From positions 5,663,001 to 5,727,000 of the forward strand of contig NZ_CP029552.1 in NCBI RefSeq assembly GCF_003173775.1: a stretch of 64,000 bases of DNA. The letters run 5' to 3'. The translations under genes and the position numbers were made by a program. Below are positions 17,560 through 26,413 of this stretch, one piece after another (the stretch's first letter is position 1; every line of letters starts with the position of its first letter). The DNA is from Methylobacterium sp. 17Sr1-1 (lineage in GTDB: Bacteria > Pseudomonadota > Alphaproteobacteria > Rhizobiales > Beijerinckiaceae). Under the pieces are notes generated by a model. That model made no database searches. It saw nothing but the letters and a program-made list of their open reading frames with translations, and had not been told where the DNA came from.

Positions 17560-19965
17560 ATGCTCATTCGAATTCGATCCATGGCGCTGGTCGCAGCTTT
17601 CATCCTGCACTATACGGCTATTCAGTCATGGGCATTGTCAAAGGAGCAAGACAGTGCGGAAAATTATAGTCGAGATGGTAATATAGCCTTCTTTTCGAGC
17701 AGATTTGAAGAAGCAATACGGCTTTATTCATATGCGATTAAATCGAAACCAACTTTCGCGGCTGCTTATGTAAATCGCGGTGACGCCTATGCCGCAGTTG
17801 GCAGATATGATGCTGCGCTTGAAGACTATAAGACCGCTAATAAATTATCGAAAAATGAATACTATACCAAGATAACTGACATGTACATAGCGCGCGCTAA
17901 TGAATTGCTAAAAGCTAAGCAGGATGTGTTGGCGGTATCATTGTACGAAAAAGCGCTATCTATCAAACCAGGTCAGAATGATGTTATAGATAAAGTTTAT
18001 TCTCTATATATGGAAAAAGCCGGCCAGGCCTCAGATAATAAGGAATATAAATCCGCTTTGATTTGGTTGAACCGAGCGGCTTCGTTGAGAAAGAGTGAAG
18101 CATTAACTGAAAGGCTCGCCTACACAGAATTATTATATGCTGAATATCTTGCTTTATCTAAGTCGTTTGATGATTCTATCGAACAGTTTAATCATTCGAT
18201 CAACGGTAGTTCGTCGCGACCAATCATTGCGAGGGCGTTATATGGCCGTTCTATGGCCCTAAAGAACCTGAGGAGATATGATGAGGCTCTCACGAGTATA
18301 GATAACGGGATATCTCAAAACAAATATAATATTGAGTACTACATAGGTAAATCTGATATTTTGAGGCAGTCGGGGAAATACATAGAAGCCGCAGATGCAT
18401 GTCGAGCGATCTCTGCTATGTTTGGTACTTATTCGTCAGTTAATAAGCAGATTGCGACCTGTTTATATGCGGCATACAATGAATTATCGATTTTTTATGA
18501 TAGCAGAAACTATAGTATATTGGCTGGCGGTCTCGAAGATGTAACTAAGATTGATAAAACAATGATACCTGCTTATCTACTTCTAACAGACGTCCATCTA
18601 GAGCAAAATAATTTGTCAGATGCACTGAAGGTTATTAATTCCGCGATCGCTATATCACCCAATGATGCTTCACTATTATTGAAGAGGGCCAGAATATATA
18701 TTAAGCTAGGAGACTTTAAGAGTGCTTCGATAGACGTCGAGTCTGCTTCTAGGCTCAAGTTGGATATGTCGGCATCGCAAAACCTAGAAGCACTGAGGAT
18801 TGATATTGGCACCAATTTTTATCATGGGAATAATCAAGTCGCTAATTCTCATGCCAAGGCTGCTGATTCGAATCAAATAGAGGGAACATATGCCGGAGCC
18901 TCATACAACAAATCTATGTTGCTTGGCGCTACGTTGGCAGCGCAGGGCGATTTCCCACAAGCAATCGAGAAATTTACCGCTGCTTTGGCGATCAACTCGT
19001 CCTTAGAAGACGCTTATATGTCGCGGGCGAAGGTATACCAGCGTATCGGAGAGCATATAAAAGCACTTGGTGATTTTGCTAGGGCGTTGATTATTAAGCC
19101 CTCGCTCGAAGATGATATTCAATTTCTCAAATTGCGTTCGGCCTCATGGTCTGCATTGCAAGCAGCTGGCGCAGTTCCGCGCCAAGTGGATGCGAAGTTA
19201 TCAAGCTTGTCGGACCTTGGCAGCGTTATTCACTCCCCCAAACAGGATGAAACCCGTGTTGCTCTAGTGATTGGGAACTCGGCGTATCCTGACTCCGTCG
19301 GGAGCCTCGACAACCCATCCCGAGATGCGACAGCCATCGCCCGCATGCTGCGGGAAACCGGGTTCAAGACGGTGCAGCTGCGGACCGACCTCGGCATCGA
19401 TGCGATGCGCCGCACCCTCAACGATTTCGCAGCCGAGGCCGACCAGGCCGACTGGGCCGTGGTGTACTACGCCGGCCACGGGCTTGAGATGAACGGCACC
19501 AACTATCTCATCCCGACCGATGCTGCCCTCAAGACGGATCGCGCGGTCCAGTTCGAGGCCATCCCTCTCGACCTCGTGCTCACCAGCATCGGTGGGGCGC
19601 GCAAGCTGCGCCTGGTGATCCTGGACGCCTGTCGCGACAACCCCTTCCTGCAGCGGATGACCCGCACAGTTGCGACGCGATCGGCGTCTGGTGGTCACGG
19701 ACTGGCGAAGGTGGATCTGGCGGATAGCGGCACCATGGTGGCCTTTGCCGCCAAGCACGGGCAGCAGGCGATGGACGGTCTCACCCCCCAGGGCAACAGC
19801 CCGTTCGCGTCCGCCCTGATCCGCAACATGAGCAAGCCAGGCGTCGACATCCGTCGCATGTTCGGGATGGTCCGCGACGACGTGCTCAAGGCCACAAGCC
19901 GCCAGCAGGAACCCTACACCTACGGATCCCTCGGAGGGGACGAATACCTGTTCAAGACGCCCTGA
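17560..19965 (+). CDS. Exported TPR protein with C-terminal caspase-like (C14) protease domain
   Basis: A protein of 801 residues starting at ATG 17560; TTG 17545 is an alternative five codons upstream. An N-terminal signal sequence (MALVAAFILHYTAI...) is followed by many tetratricopeptide-type helix pairs (residues about 30-530, for example AAAYVNRGDAYAAVGRYD and EDAYMSRAKVYQRIGEH). A caspase fold begins at RVALVIGNSAYP (about residue 566). The His-Cys dyad is intact: H640 in YYAGHG and C691 in LDACRDNPF. The protein is probably periplasmic. Base composition is AT-rich through the TPR part and switches to host-like GC near 19200, at the caspase domain. It heads an operon, with the papain-like protease 25 bp downstream. 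The substrate is unknown. Confidence 0.88.
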   Translation: MLIRIRSMALVAAFILHYTAIQSWALSKEQDSAENYSRDGNIAFFSSRFEEAIRLYSYAIKSKPTFAAAYVNRGDAYAAVGRYDAALEDYKTANKLSKNEYYTKITDMYIARANELLKAKQDVLAVSLYEKALSIKPGQNDVIDKVYSLYMEKAGQASDNKEYKSALIWLNRAASLRKSEALTERLAYTELLYAEYLALSKSFDDSIEQFNHSINGSSSRPIIARALYGRSMALKNLRRYDEALTSIDNGISQNKYNIEYYIGKSDILRQSGKYIEAADACRAISAMFGTYSSVNKQIATCLYAAYNELSIFYDSRNYSILAGGLEDVTKIDKTMIPAYLLLTDVHLEQNNLSDALKVINSAIAISPNDASLLLKRARIYIKLGDFKSASIDVESASRLKLDMSASQNLEALRIDIGTNFYHGNNQVANSHAKAADSNQIEGTYAGASYNKSMLLGATLAAQGDFPQAIEKFTAALAINSSLEDAYMSRAKVYQRIGEHIKALGDFARALIIKPSLEDDIQFLKLRSASWSALQAAGAVPRQVDAKLSSLSDLGSVIHSPKQDETRVALVIGNSAYPDSVGSLDNPSRDATAIARMLRETGFKTVQLRTDLGIDAMRRTLNDFAAEADQADWAVVYYAGHGLEMNGTNYLIPTDAALKTDRAVQFEAIPLDLVLTSIGGARKLRLVILDACRDNPFLQRMTRTVATRSASGGHGLAKVDLADSGTMVAFAAKHGQQAMDGLTPQGNSPFASALIRNMSKPGVDIRRMFGMVRDDVLKATSRQQEPYTYGSLGGDEYLFKTP

Positions 19966-19990
19966 GAAACGACCCCTGATAACTGAAATA

Positions 19991-21676
19991 ATGAGCAAAC
20001 GAGAAATGCCCGTCCTAAAAAAAATAAATGCCAGATTTAGAATGATGACGGGACTGTTGCTCGTTTTATCTTTGTATGAACTATCATTTGGATACTGTCA
20101 CGCTCAAGAGGTTGCTGAAGAAGAAGTTCCGGACCCAGTTGGTATGGAGTACTCAACGGGGATGAAGTTGATGGGAGATGAGGTACTCCAAGAGTTACCA
20201 ATCAAGCCAAAATTTCGGTCTTATCTTCCAGAATCGGTCGATCTTACATTAAATATGCCACGACCTGGCGATCAAGGTCGCTTAGGTTCATGTAGTTCTT
20301 GGGCTATGGGATATGCAGCTCGTGCTTATTACATCAATGCGATTGAACAGCGAAAGCTTGCTCTTGAGAATATACCGAGTCCCCGATACCTCTACGATGC
20401 CGCGCGTGCTGGAAAATGCGGTGATGGCACAACATTCGACGACAATGCAAAGGTTCTGATGCAGGGGGTCCTGTCGCTCAGAGATGTGCCGTATACTGAC
20501 TCATGTGCAAATATCTATCGTGCATCCACAGACCATAAGAAAGATTTTAAAATAGATGGAATTTCACGGCTGTGGAGCGTTGGCAGAGAGGAAATAAGAG
20601 GCCAGCTTGCGAACGGAAATCCAGTAATAATATCGATGAGACCGAACGCCGCATTTTATCAGTTGCGGAAGCATGAAATCTTCAACAATAAGTCAGATCC
20701 CCTCATAGAAAGCAATGCTGACGGATGGCATGCGGTGGTTATAGCTGGGTATGATGATCGGCGGCAGGCTTTTCGTATTGTTAATTCTTGGGGAAAAGGT
20801 TGGGGAAATAGCGGATATGCTTGGATCTCGTTTGATTTCATCTCCGATCCCAAATGGGTTAGGCAGGCTGTTGTTCTGGATGTTCAGCGCCCCCCCCCTA
20901 AGCCGCGACCCGTGTCTGAAGTGGTCATCAATCCAGTGAAGGCTGATCCACTGGAGCCTCTCCCATCGCCTCCCAGGCCGGATCCACATCCCTCTCCCAA
21001 ACCAGCCATCAAATCTGATATCGGCACTGTGTTGGCTCACTTACGCAATCTGAGGTGTGCGAAGCTAGAAACAATAATGCAAAATGAAAGGCTCACGATA
21101 TCAGGATATGTTGGATCAGACACTGACAAAAAATCTATTGAAGAGCTCGCAGCCAAATATTCTGCAATCGAAATCGTAAAAATATTTGTTGCTCCATGGC
21201 CAACCTGCGAGGTTCTTGAAACTTTAGCTCTACCCTTAAGCGCATCGGATCGACCATCGATTGATTTAGAAGGCAAGAAAACGTTCCGAGCAGGCGAAAA
21301 TCTCACTTTTTCTGTGCGGGCCCCATCACAGTTCAGCTACATGTATATAGCCTATTTGCAGGCTGATGGGTCAACTGTTAACTTAGTGCAGCCCAAAGGG
21401 ATCATACCTGATCAAACAGCGCCTTCAACGACCTTGAAATTTGGTGATGGTCGAGCAGGCCGCCAACGTTTTGAGGTGACAGCCCCTTTCGGAGATGAGA
21501 TCATTGTTGCTATTGCATCGCGGAGTCCGCTATTTGAGAGTAGACTTCCGGCTACGCAGACGGATCGTGAGTATCTAACAACGATTCGTCGTGCTCTCGT
21601 GTACAAGCCAACTGCTGTGTCTAAAGATCGGGTCGTATCGGCCGCTGTTGTCTCACTTACGACGCAAGGACGCTAA
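19991..21676 (+). CDS. Exported papain-like (C1) protease with DUF4384-like tail
   Basis: A protein of 561 residues. The N-terminus is basic with a hydrophobic helix (MTGLLLVLSLYELSFGYCHAQ), probably a signal peptide. The peptidase C1 domain has its catalytic residues in order: C101 in LGSCSSWA, preceded by the oxyanion Gln in GDQG; H247 in DGWHAVV; and N265 in VNSWGKGWG. A Pro-rich linker follows (about residues 300-335), then a BON-like segment containing SGYVGSDTD and a PWPTCEVL motif, then a DUF4384-type domain (NLTFSVRAPSQFSYMYIAY). DUF4384 is found with caspase-like and other surface proteins. It lies 25 bp after the caspase gene and 2 bp before the OmpA-like gene. Confidence 0.85.
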   Translation: MSKREMPVLKKINARFRMMTGLLLVLSLYELSFGYCHAQEVAEEEVPDPVGMEYSTGMKLMGDEVLQELPIKPKFRSYLPESVDLTLNMPRPGDQGRLGSCSSWAMGYAARAYYINAIEQRKLALENIPSPRYLYDAARAGKCGDGTTFDDNAKVLMQGVLSLRDVPYTDSCANIYRASTDHKKDFKIDGISRLWSVGREEIRGQLANGNPVIISMRPNAAFYQLRKHEIFNNKSDPLIESNADGWHAVVIAGYDDRRQAFRIVNSWGKGWGNSGYAWISFDFISDPKWVRQAVVLDVQRPPPKPRPVSEVVINPVKADPLEPLPSPPRPDPHPSPKPAIKSDIGTVLAHLRNLRCAKLETIMQNERLTISGYVGSDTDKKSIEELAAKYSAIEIVKIFVAPWPTCEVLETLALPLSASDRPSIDLEGKKTFRAGENLTFSVRAPSQFSYMYIAYLQADGSTVNLVQPKGIIPDQTAPSTTLKFGDGRAGRQRFEVTAPFGDEIIVAIASRSPLFESRLPATQTDREYLTTIRRALVYKPTAVSKDRVVSAAVVSLTTQGR

Positions 21677-21678
21677 TA

Positions 21679-22218
21679 ATGAGAAAAATCGCTCTTACGG
21701 CAGGATCCCTCCTGATGATGAATAGTATGTTTTGTTTCTCCGCACTAACCCAAGAGCTAACAGCGCCAGAAATCGCGTGTAAACTCGATCCGACATGTCC
21801 TAAAACAAAAATGCGAGGATTACGCGGAATCAAGGTGTCGGGTGATTCTATTGCCGACCCACCTAACTCTGCCTCGTTCCATATTAATTTTAAATACGAC
21901 TCGGCGGACCTCGAAACAGATTCCTTGATCACCTTGGATCAAATCGGAGCAGCTCTCCGGGATGATCGTCTTCGTACATATAAGTTCAGCATTGTAGGTC
22001 ATACGGACGCCAAAGGATCGGACGCGTACAACCAGTCACTCTCAGAGCGGCGTGCTAATTCGGTCAGAGAGTACTTAACTAGCAAGTTCAGCATAAGCCC
22101 AAGTTTGATCACGGCAAAAGGATACGGCAAGTCACACCTCCTTGATCCAGCCAGGCCGGAGGATGGTGTAAACCGTCGGGTTCAGGTAGTAACCGATGTT
22201 GACCATCTTTCAAGATAG
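21679..22218 (+). CDS. OmpA-family peptidoglycan-binding protein
   Basis: A protein of 179 residues with an N-terminal signal-like segment (ALTAGSLLMMNSMFCFSA) and a C-terminal OmpA-like domain. The domain shows INFKYDSADL, GHTDAKGSD and LSERRANSVREYL, which carry the Asp and Arg that contact diaminopimelate, and ends NRRVQVV. It lacks a beta-barrel, so it is a periplasmic or lipid-free cell-wall binder rather than a porin. Its ATG follows the protease stop by 2 bp, so the two are probably translated together. It may tether the upstream proteases to the cell wall. Confidence 0.88.
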   Translation: MRKIALTAGSLLMMNSMFCFSALTQELTAPEIACKLDPTCPKTKMRGLRGIKVSGDSIADPPNSASFHINFKYDSADLETDSLITLDQIGAALRDDRLRTYKFSIVGHTDAKGSDAYNQSLSERRANSVREYLTSKFSISPSLITAKGYGKSHLLDPARPEDGVNRRVQVVTDVDHLSR

Positions 22219-22299
22219 TGGGAATTTTTGTTTGCACTATCGCTTTCCAGTCGAAATCATCCGTTTAAATGGGTGACGAGTAACAAGGAGACAGTCGAA

Positions 22300-22557
22300 A
22301 TGATCAAGTTATCCTTGAAGGCAGCTATGGCCTTTCTGGTCATTCTGGCTAACACAAACGCGTTCGCCGGCAATGTTCAAGCACAACATGCGAACCAAAC
22401 ACCGGTCCCTCACCGATATGTACAGAGTGATCCTTATCCGCCTGGTTGCCGCAACAAGGAAAGTTTCGATGCTTGCGCTCTCGATGGCAAAGGCTGCAGC
22501 CTTGGTACCCGTCGCGCTTGTCGGGCAATCTGCGAGGGGCTGTGCAATGATGACTAG
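22300..22557 (+). CDS. Small exported cysteine-rich protein
   Basis: An 85-residue precursor. ATG 22300 follows an AAGGAGACAG ribosome binding site. It has a clear signal peptide (AAMAFLVILANTNAFAG), and the mature part carries six cysteines in its last 40 residues (GCRN, DAC, KGC, RAC, AIC, GLC). Six paired cysteines suggest a disulfide-stabilised periplasmic or secreted peptide. It lies 81 bp downstream of the OmpA-like gene in the same direction and may belong to that operon. No family is recognised. Confidence 0.6.
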   Translation: MIKLSLKAAMAFLVILANTNAFAGNVQAQHANQTPVPHRYVQSDPYPPGCRNKESFDACALDGKGCSLGTRRACRAICEGLCNDD

Positions 22558-22716
22558 TACAGAGCTATAATCGTGCTCAACTTGAAGGATTTATGGTCTT
22601 GTCCATCCGAAAAGTCCGTCGGTATGGCACGGCAACAAGTCAAAGTCCTCTTACTTAGGTGGATTGGATTAGGCTCCTCCATGTTGGCGCAGTTTCGCGC
22701 TCTGCATTGACGATAC

Positions 22717-22748
22717 CGCCCGCCAAGGTCCTATCCGTCCGGCGGGCG
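22717..22748. repeat. Hairpin shared with 30207-30238
   Basis: CGCCCGCC at 22717-22724 pairs with GGCGGGCG at 22741-22748. The 37-nt block is 36/37 identical to the one at 30207, and roughly 100 bp of upstream sequence is also related (22613 and 30112 onwards). It is a terminator-like dispersed repeat present inside and outside the island. Confidence 0.7.
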
Positions 22749-22919
22749 TTCTGGTGACAGCTGATCAGCTTTTCGCGTTGGCAGGGGATTCGTCGCCCCC
22801 ACCGATATCGGAGGTAACCTCCCCATCAATTTAGTTCCGACGTTCAGGATCCTGGCGACTATGGAGGCCCTCTCACGTGCCGCGATCTGACACGCAAGAG
22901 GGTGTTCTGCCATGCCAGA

Positions 22920-23099
22920 TTACTTGCCCTTCAGGGCGTCCTTGATGCCGCCTACGACGTTTTGGACTTTACCCTTCACCTGATCGGCGATGCCCTCGTT
23001 CTTGAGCTTCTCATCACCCGTGAGGTTGCCAGCACCTTCTTTGACCTTACCACCTAGGTTCGTGGCAGAGCCCTCAACGCGATCCTTATCGACAGTCAT
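22920..23099 (-). CDS. CsbD-family stress protein
   Basis: A 59-residue hydrophilic protein starting at ATG 23099. It has the CsbD pattern: MTVDKDRVEGSATNLGGKVKEGAG, then LTGDEKLKNEGIADQVKGK. CsbD-like proteins are small, abundant, stress-induced proteins of unknown mechanism in alphaproteobacteria. A GGAG-type site lies upstream on the minus strand. It is separated from the protease operon by about 360 bp holding a repeat hairpin. Confidence 0.85.
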   Translation of the reverse strand: MTVDKDRVEGSATNLGGKVKEGAGNLTGDEKLKNEGIADQVKGKVQNVVGGIKDALKGK

Positions 23100-23209
23100 T
23101 TGGCTCTCCTCATGATACAGCAGCCCAGTAACGGTTCGGTACGCTAACGGGGACCAATCCCGATGCGTTCCGGCAGACACGTTCCAATCCGTTCGCTTGT
23201 TCGGCCTCG

Positions 23210-23479
23210 GTGTCGGCTCGGAGGATCAGAAATTACTGCGCCGCGCTTCAGCTTCACCGTCGCTACGGCCCTTATTCCCGTCCTTATTGCAGCGCATACC
23301 GCATCCCGACACAGCCGCCGATAGGATACGGCTACAAGCCATCTCAGCGAGGCAGCAGCGTGCGTTTCATCAGCATCTTCGGGGCGCTTCTAGCAGTCGC
23401 CCTTGTCGTCACGATCGGTGCCCTGTTCAGCCTCTTGATGATGCCGTTTCGGGCTGCGATGGCGTTTCGTCGGTCCTGA
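23210..23479 (+). CDS. Possible small membrane protein
   Basis: A frame of 89 codons beginning at GTG. Residues about 52-80 form one hydrophobic helix (ISIFGALLAVALVVTIGALFS) after a basic, Tyr/Pro-rich N-terminus. The start is doubtful because no ribosome binding site is evident. It would be divergent from the CsbD gene. It could be a real single-pass protein or a chance frame. Confidence 0.35.
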   Translation: MSARRIRNYCAALQLHRRYGPYSRPYCSAYRIPTQPPIGYGYKPSQRGSSVRFISIFGALLAVALVVTIGALFSLLMMPFRAAMAFRRS

Positions 23480-23580
23480 TGCGCCCTTGAACCGAATGCG
23501 CCCTACCCTCGACAGCTCTGACCCTTGTCGCTCCTCATCCGACCTGCGTCCTTAGCTGTTCGCTGGTTAGGGTGGACGCG

Positions 23581-23694
23581 GTGGTTCAGGATCGAAGCGT
23601 GCGTCTCTGTCTCCTGGACGGATCACTCACTGGGATCATCAAAGCCGAGATCATGAACTGGAGGGAACGCGCGCCAGTCGGTTCACGGTCCTGA
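23581..23694 (+). pseudogene. Relic of a GIY-YIG nuclease-family protein, N-terminal fragment
   Basis: The 37 codons read VVQDRSVRLCLLDGS...IIKAEIMNW. This matches the N-terminal strand pattern (SIRLFLVDG...TAEIxNW) that I know from alphaproteobacterial GIY-YIG family proteins, and then stops. The downstream nuclease domain is absent. A second, diverged copy lies at 24258-24344, and about 70 bp upstream of both are also alike. Confidence 0.5.
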
Positions 23695-23739
23695 TTAGGA
23701 AAAGTTCGGAGCCTTTATGCTGCCGATAGCAGATGGACA

Positions 23740-24084
23740 TCAAAGCTGTCTAACATGCCTATCCGTTAATAGCGCGGCAGCAAGCGCAAACAGGCCGTAT
23801 CCGAGGAGAAACCCCCTTACGTCCTTGCGCTCGTTTTTCATTACTAAGGCGGCAGCACAGAACCCGGCGCCTTCAGCAGCGTCTAGAGCCAGATGCTCGT
23901 CCATCGATAGATTTCCGGTGAACCCGCCTTCATACCGCGTCAACGCACTATAGGCTGCGGTTCCTACTCCTACTGCCGCCAGAGACTTACACAGGCTTGG
24001 ACGCCAGCCCATGACGAGCGGAGTGCCGATCAGCACGGCAGCGGACACATAGTCGAGAACAGCGTGCACCCGCGTTGGTATCAT
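23740..24084 (-). CDS. Small multi-pass membrane protein, SPW-repeat-like
   Basis: A 114-residue protein starting MIPTRVHAVLDYVSAAVLIGTPLVMGW. The N-terminal IPTR.H..LDY motif followed by a helix resembles the SPW-repeat proteins of unknown function. Four hydrophobic helices alternate with short loops (a second SALTRYEGGF loop; C-terminal GFLLGYGLFALAAALL). Such genes are common in Methylobacterium. Function is unknown. Confidence 0.65.
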   Translation of the reverse strand: MIPTRVHAVLDYVSAAVLIGTPLVMGWRPSLCKSLAAVGVGTAAYSALTRYEGGFTGNLSMDEHLALDAAEGAGFCAAALVMKNERKDVRGFLLGYGLFALAAALLTDRHVRQL

Positions 24085-24257
24085 GCTCTATCCCCCCAGA
24101 CGGTCGAGGGTCCAATCAGGGTGGGTTAGAGCTGGTTCCCGAATGGGTCTAATTTGGGCGACGGGCCTACGGTGCTCGTTGATATCAGCGTTGTAGCCCT
24201 AGTCGCTCCCCGTCCGACCCTGCATCCTTGGCTGTACGTCTGTCATGGTGGGCTGCG

Positions 24258-24344
24258 GTGGTTCAGGGTCGAAGCGTGCGTCTCTATCTCGTCAATGGGT
24301 CTCCAAGGAACATCCTCACAGCCGAAATCGTGACCGCTTTCTGA
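24258..24344 (+). pseudogene. Second relic of a GIY-YIG family N-terminus
   Basis: The 28 codons read VVQGRSVRLYLVNGS...ILTAEIVTAF and then stop. The fragment and its upstream DNA are related to 23581-23694, so one region was duplicated or the same gene was lost twice. Confidence 0.45.
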
Positions 24345-24704
24345 TGCCTACGTGTCATGGTTCGAAAATAGTAATGTTTCTCCAACGATCAATACTTAGC
24401 GCGGAAAGTAGTTTATCAGGTCGGACTCTATGTATTATTTGTGCAAGCAAGAAAACTCGCTCACATCGATATAAAATTTGCGTGATGATTATCCATTGCT
24501 AATTCAAATAGGCTTGTGCTTCTTCTTCGCTTCGTTCGTATTGTTGTGGTCCGAACAATATTTCTAAGATAATGTTGAGCAATTAATCTAACATTATATA
24601 TTCAAGCTTCGATTGGCCGGGTTGCATTTCAAAATCGCGTTCACCATTTGAGAACCAGATCCCCGCATAGTGCTGCGAGGCTTATTGTAGATCGCGGATA
24701 GGCA
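24345..24704. other. AT-rich intergenic stretch
   Basis: The GC level drops sharply here. Only short frames are seen, without family features. The stretch presumably contains the promoter of the exported protein at 24705, but no convincing -35/-10 pair was picked. Confidence 0.35.
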
Positions 24705-25175
24705 ATGTCCTCTAGAGTTCAACGCAAATTGCTCGCTACCTTGTTGCTTAGTGTCGCGACCACTGGTGAGGTAAGTGCCGAACAGGATCGAGTTAGTATT
24801 GAAAATCAGATGGCGACACCTGCTTCTGAGATAGGCCATACGAACATCAACTTAGGCGGTGGCTTCATCGAGTTCCTGCTCACTGGTCGCGTCAGTTCAG
24901 TTCCACGCAGCATTGTCGGTGTGGGGCAAGAGGCGCAAGTACATAATTATACGAACGAAGTATCACAGGGGCAAAGCGGAACAACGCCTGCAACAATGGA
25001 CGGTGAGGTCAAAATTATCGACTACAGCGGAAATTTCGCTCCCGGTTCTGTAATTATTAACGTAACCAAAAAAGAGGTTTATCACATATTGCCGGATGGA
25101 AAGATGAAAGTACTAAGAAACGGAAATAATGAAAATCGACTTGCGAAGGCTTTAACCAAGAAATTATCATACTGA
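24705..25175 (+). CDS. Exported protein resembling the N-terminal region of L,D-transpeptidases
   Basis: A 156-residue protein with a signal peptide (RKLLATLLLSVATTGEVSAEQ). Near the C-terminus, NFAPGSVIINVTKKEVYHILPDG resembles the strand pair (PGTIVVDT...LYLVLPDGK) that opens the YkuD catalytic domain of L,D-transpeptidases. The sequence then stops about 30 residues later, with no HxxG or SxGC catalytic motif. It is either a truncated enzyme or a non-catalytic relative. The low GC indicates island origin. Confidence 0.55.
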   Translation: MSSRVQRKLLATLLLSVATTGEVSAEQDRVSIENQMATPASEIGHTNINLGGGFIEFLLTGRVSSVPRSIVGVGQEAQVHNYTNEVSQGQSGTTPATMDGEVKIIDYSGNFAPGSVIINVTKKEVYHILPDGKMKVLRNGNNENRLAKALTKKLSY

Positions 25176-25387
25176 ATTAATATAAATGTTTTGGTCGACA
25201 TACACGCGCAATCGCTTATTGAATTGAGAGGCGATCAAATGCTTATTTGCAGACCGCCCCTCTTCATATGTGGATTGATAACGAAAACCATCCTTTTGGC
25301 TGGATTATTGACCAAAACGATGGCGTGTCAAAAACACAACCTGATAATACGAGGCGACGCCAGCATCGACTCTTAAGTTGTGTTATG

Positions 25388-25708
25388 TCAACGCGGACAC
25401 GTTACGGGAACAAGGGTGTAATGCTCTCGCTCTACAACTCGCTGTGTCTTGACATACATCGCAGGCTCGAGACCGGTTCTCACGATGCCGCCACTCTGGC
25501 GCCCGCCGAATCCAGGATCGAGGAAGGGTTGAGGCCCACGCACAAGCCGTCCCCTCGTGTTCTCGACCACAAGATTAGGGACGTATTGCTTGCTGTAGCA
25601 GGTGTCCTCACCATCCCGATCAACCGTATACGTTCTTGCTGAAGCTCCCGAAGCGATCACAGTCATCGCAAGAGTACTGCATACAAACGCTGCAATTTTC
25701 GTGTTCAT
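25388..25708 (-). CDS. Exported hypothetical protein
   Basis: A 106-residue precursor starting at ATG 25708, chosen because GGAGG lies seven bases upstream on the minus strand and a textbook signal peptide follows (MNTKIAAFVCSTLAMTVIASGASA). The mature part of about 83 residues begins RTYTVDRDGEDTCYSK and carries two cysteines, one near each end, which could pair. No family is recognised. The frame is open further upstream, but the GC and the signal peptide favour this start. Confidence 0.7.
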   Translation of the reverse strand: MNTKIAAFVCSTLAMTVIASGASARTYTVDRDGEDTCYSKQYVPNLVVENTRGRLVRGPQPFLDPGFGGRQSGGIVRTGLEPAMYVKTQRVVEREHYTLVPVTCPR

Positions 25709-26413
25709 TGTGAGGCCTCCACTTGGTGTCAAACACCGATGGCTACCTAGCATGCTGTACGGCGATGGCAACAGTGGCGAACTACTGATAGCCGCTAAAG
25801 TGAGCATTGTCACCAAAAATTTGATAAGTAACGATTCGAGAAAAGCATTGAACGTGCACCGCCTGTTAAGCTTTATTCGATTGAATAGATATATCAAAAC
25901 TAAATAATGGACTTATTATCTAGTAGATCAACTGAGAAACAGGAAGTAGATTCAAACAAAATTCAACTTTCTGGCATCAAATAGAAGATCTTGCACCTAT
26001 TTTGTCTCATTTAATCTGTTTTCAAGTAAGATAATATCTTTTGAACTATATTTTTAATAAATTGAATATAAACACTGAAAAAATCGAGATTCAACGGCCA
26101 GCCGTTTACAGATGAGATATATCGAGCAGAGCGCAACTTGACAATAAAAATTGTGATGCATGCGATCGATTTATAGGAATTACTTAAGGCCAGCTTCTCC
26201 CCTGTCGACTCCGGTTCGAAATTCCGGATAGGCTCTCGTATGGTCATCTAAGTTATACCCAAGGGCGTTCCGCAGGCTTTCACTATCGTTGCTAGGCTCC
26301 AGGCTGTTAAAATGGACATTATTTGACCACATAATCGCTTAGTGCTGGACCGGGGGGCGTTCAATCCGGCCTCAGAGGAGATTGGGGATCCAACTCAGAC
26401 TATTATCTTATTA
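25709..26413. other. Long non-coding or decayed stretch before the integrase
   Basis: AT-rich up to about 26200, then mixed. No gene is supported. A 50-codon minus-strand frame at 26180-26332 has an ATG but no ribosome binding site. The stretch may contain element-end regulatory sites. Confidence 0.35.

Noticed and set aside
26205..26235. T-arm-like sequence CCGGTTCGAAATTCCGG suggesting a tRNA
   Set aside because: No acceptor stem, anticodon arm or CCA-side pairing could be built around it, and the integration site is clearly lpdA.
26180..26332. 50-codon minus-strand frame with ATG
   Set aside because: Its sequence looks protein-like, but there is no ribosome binding site and no family, and it is too short to support.
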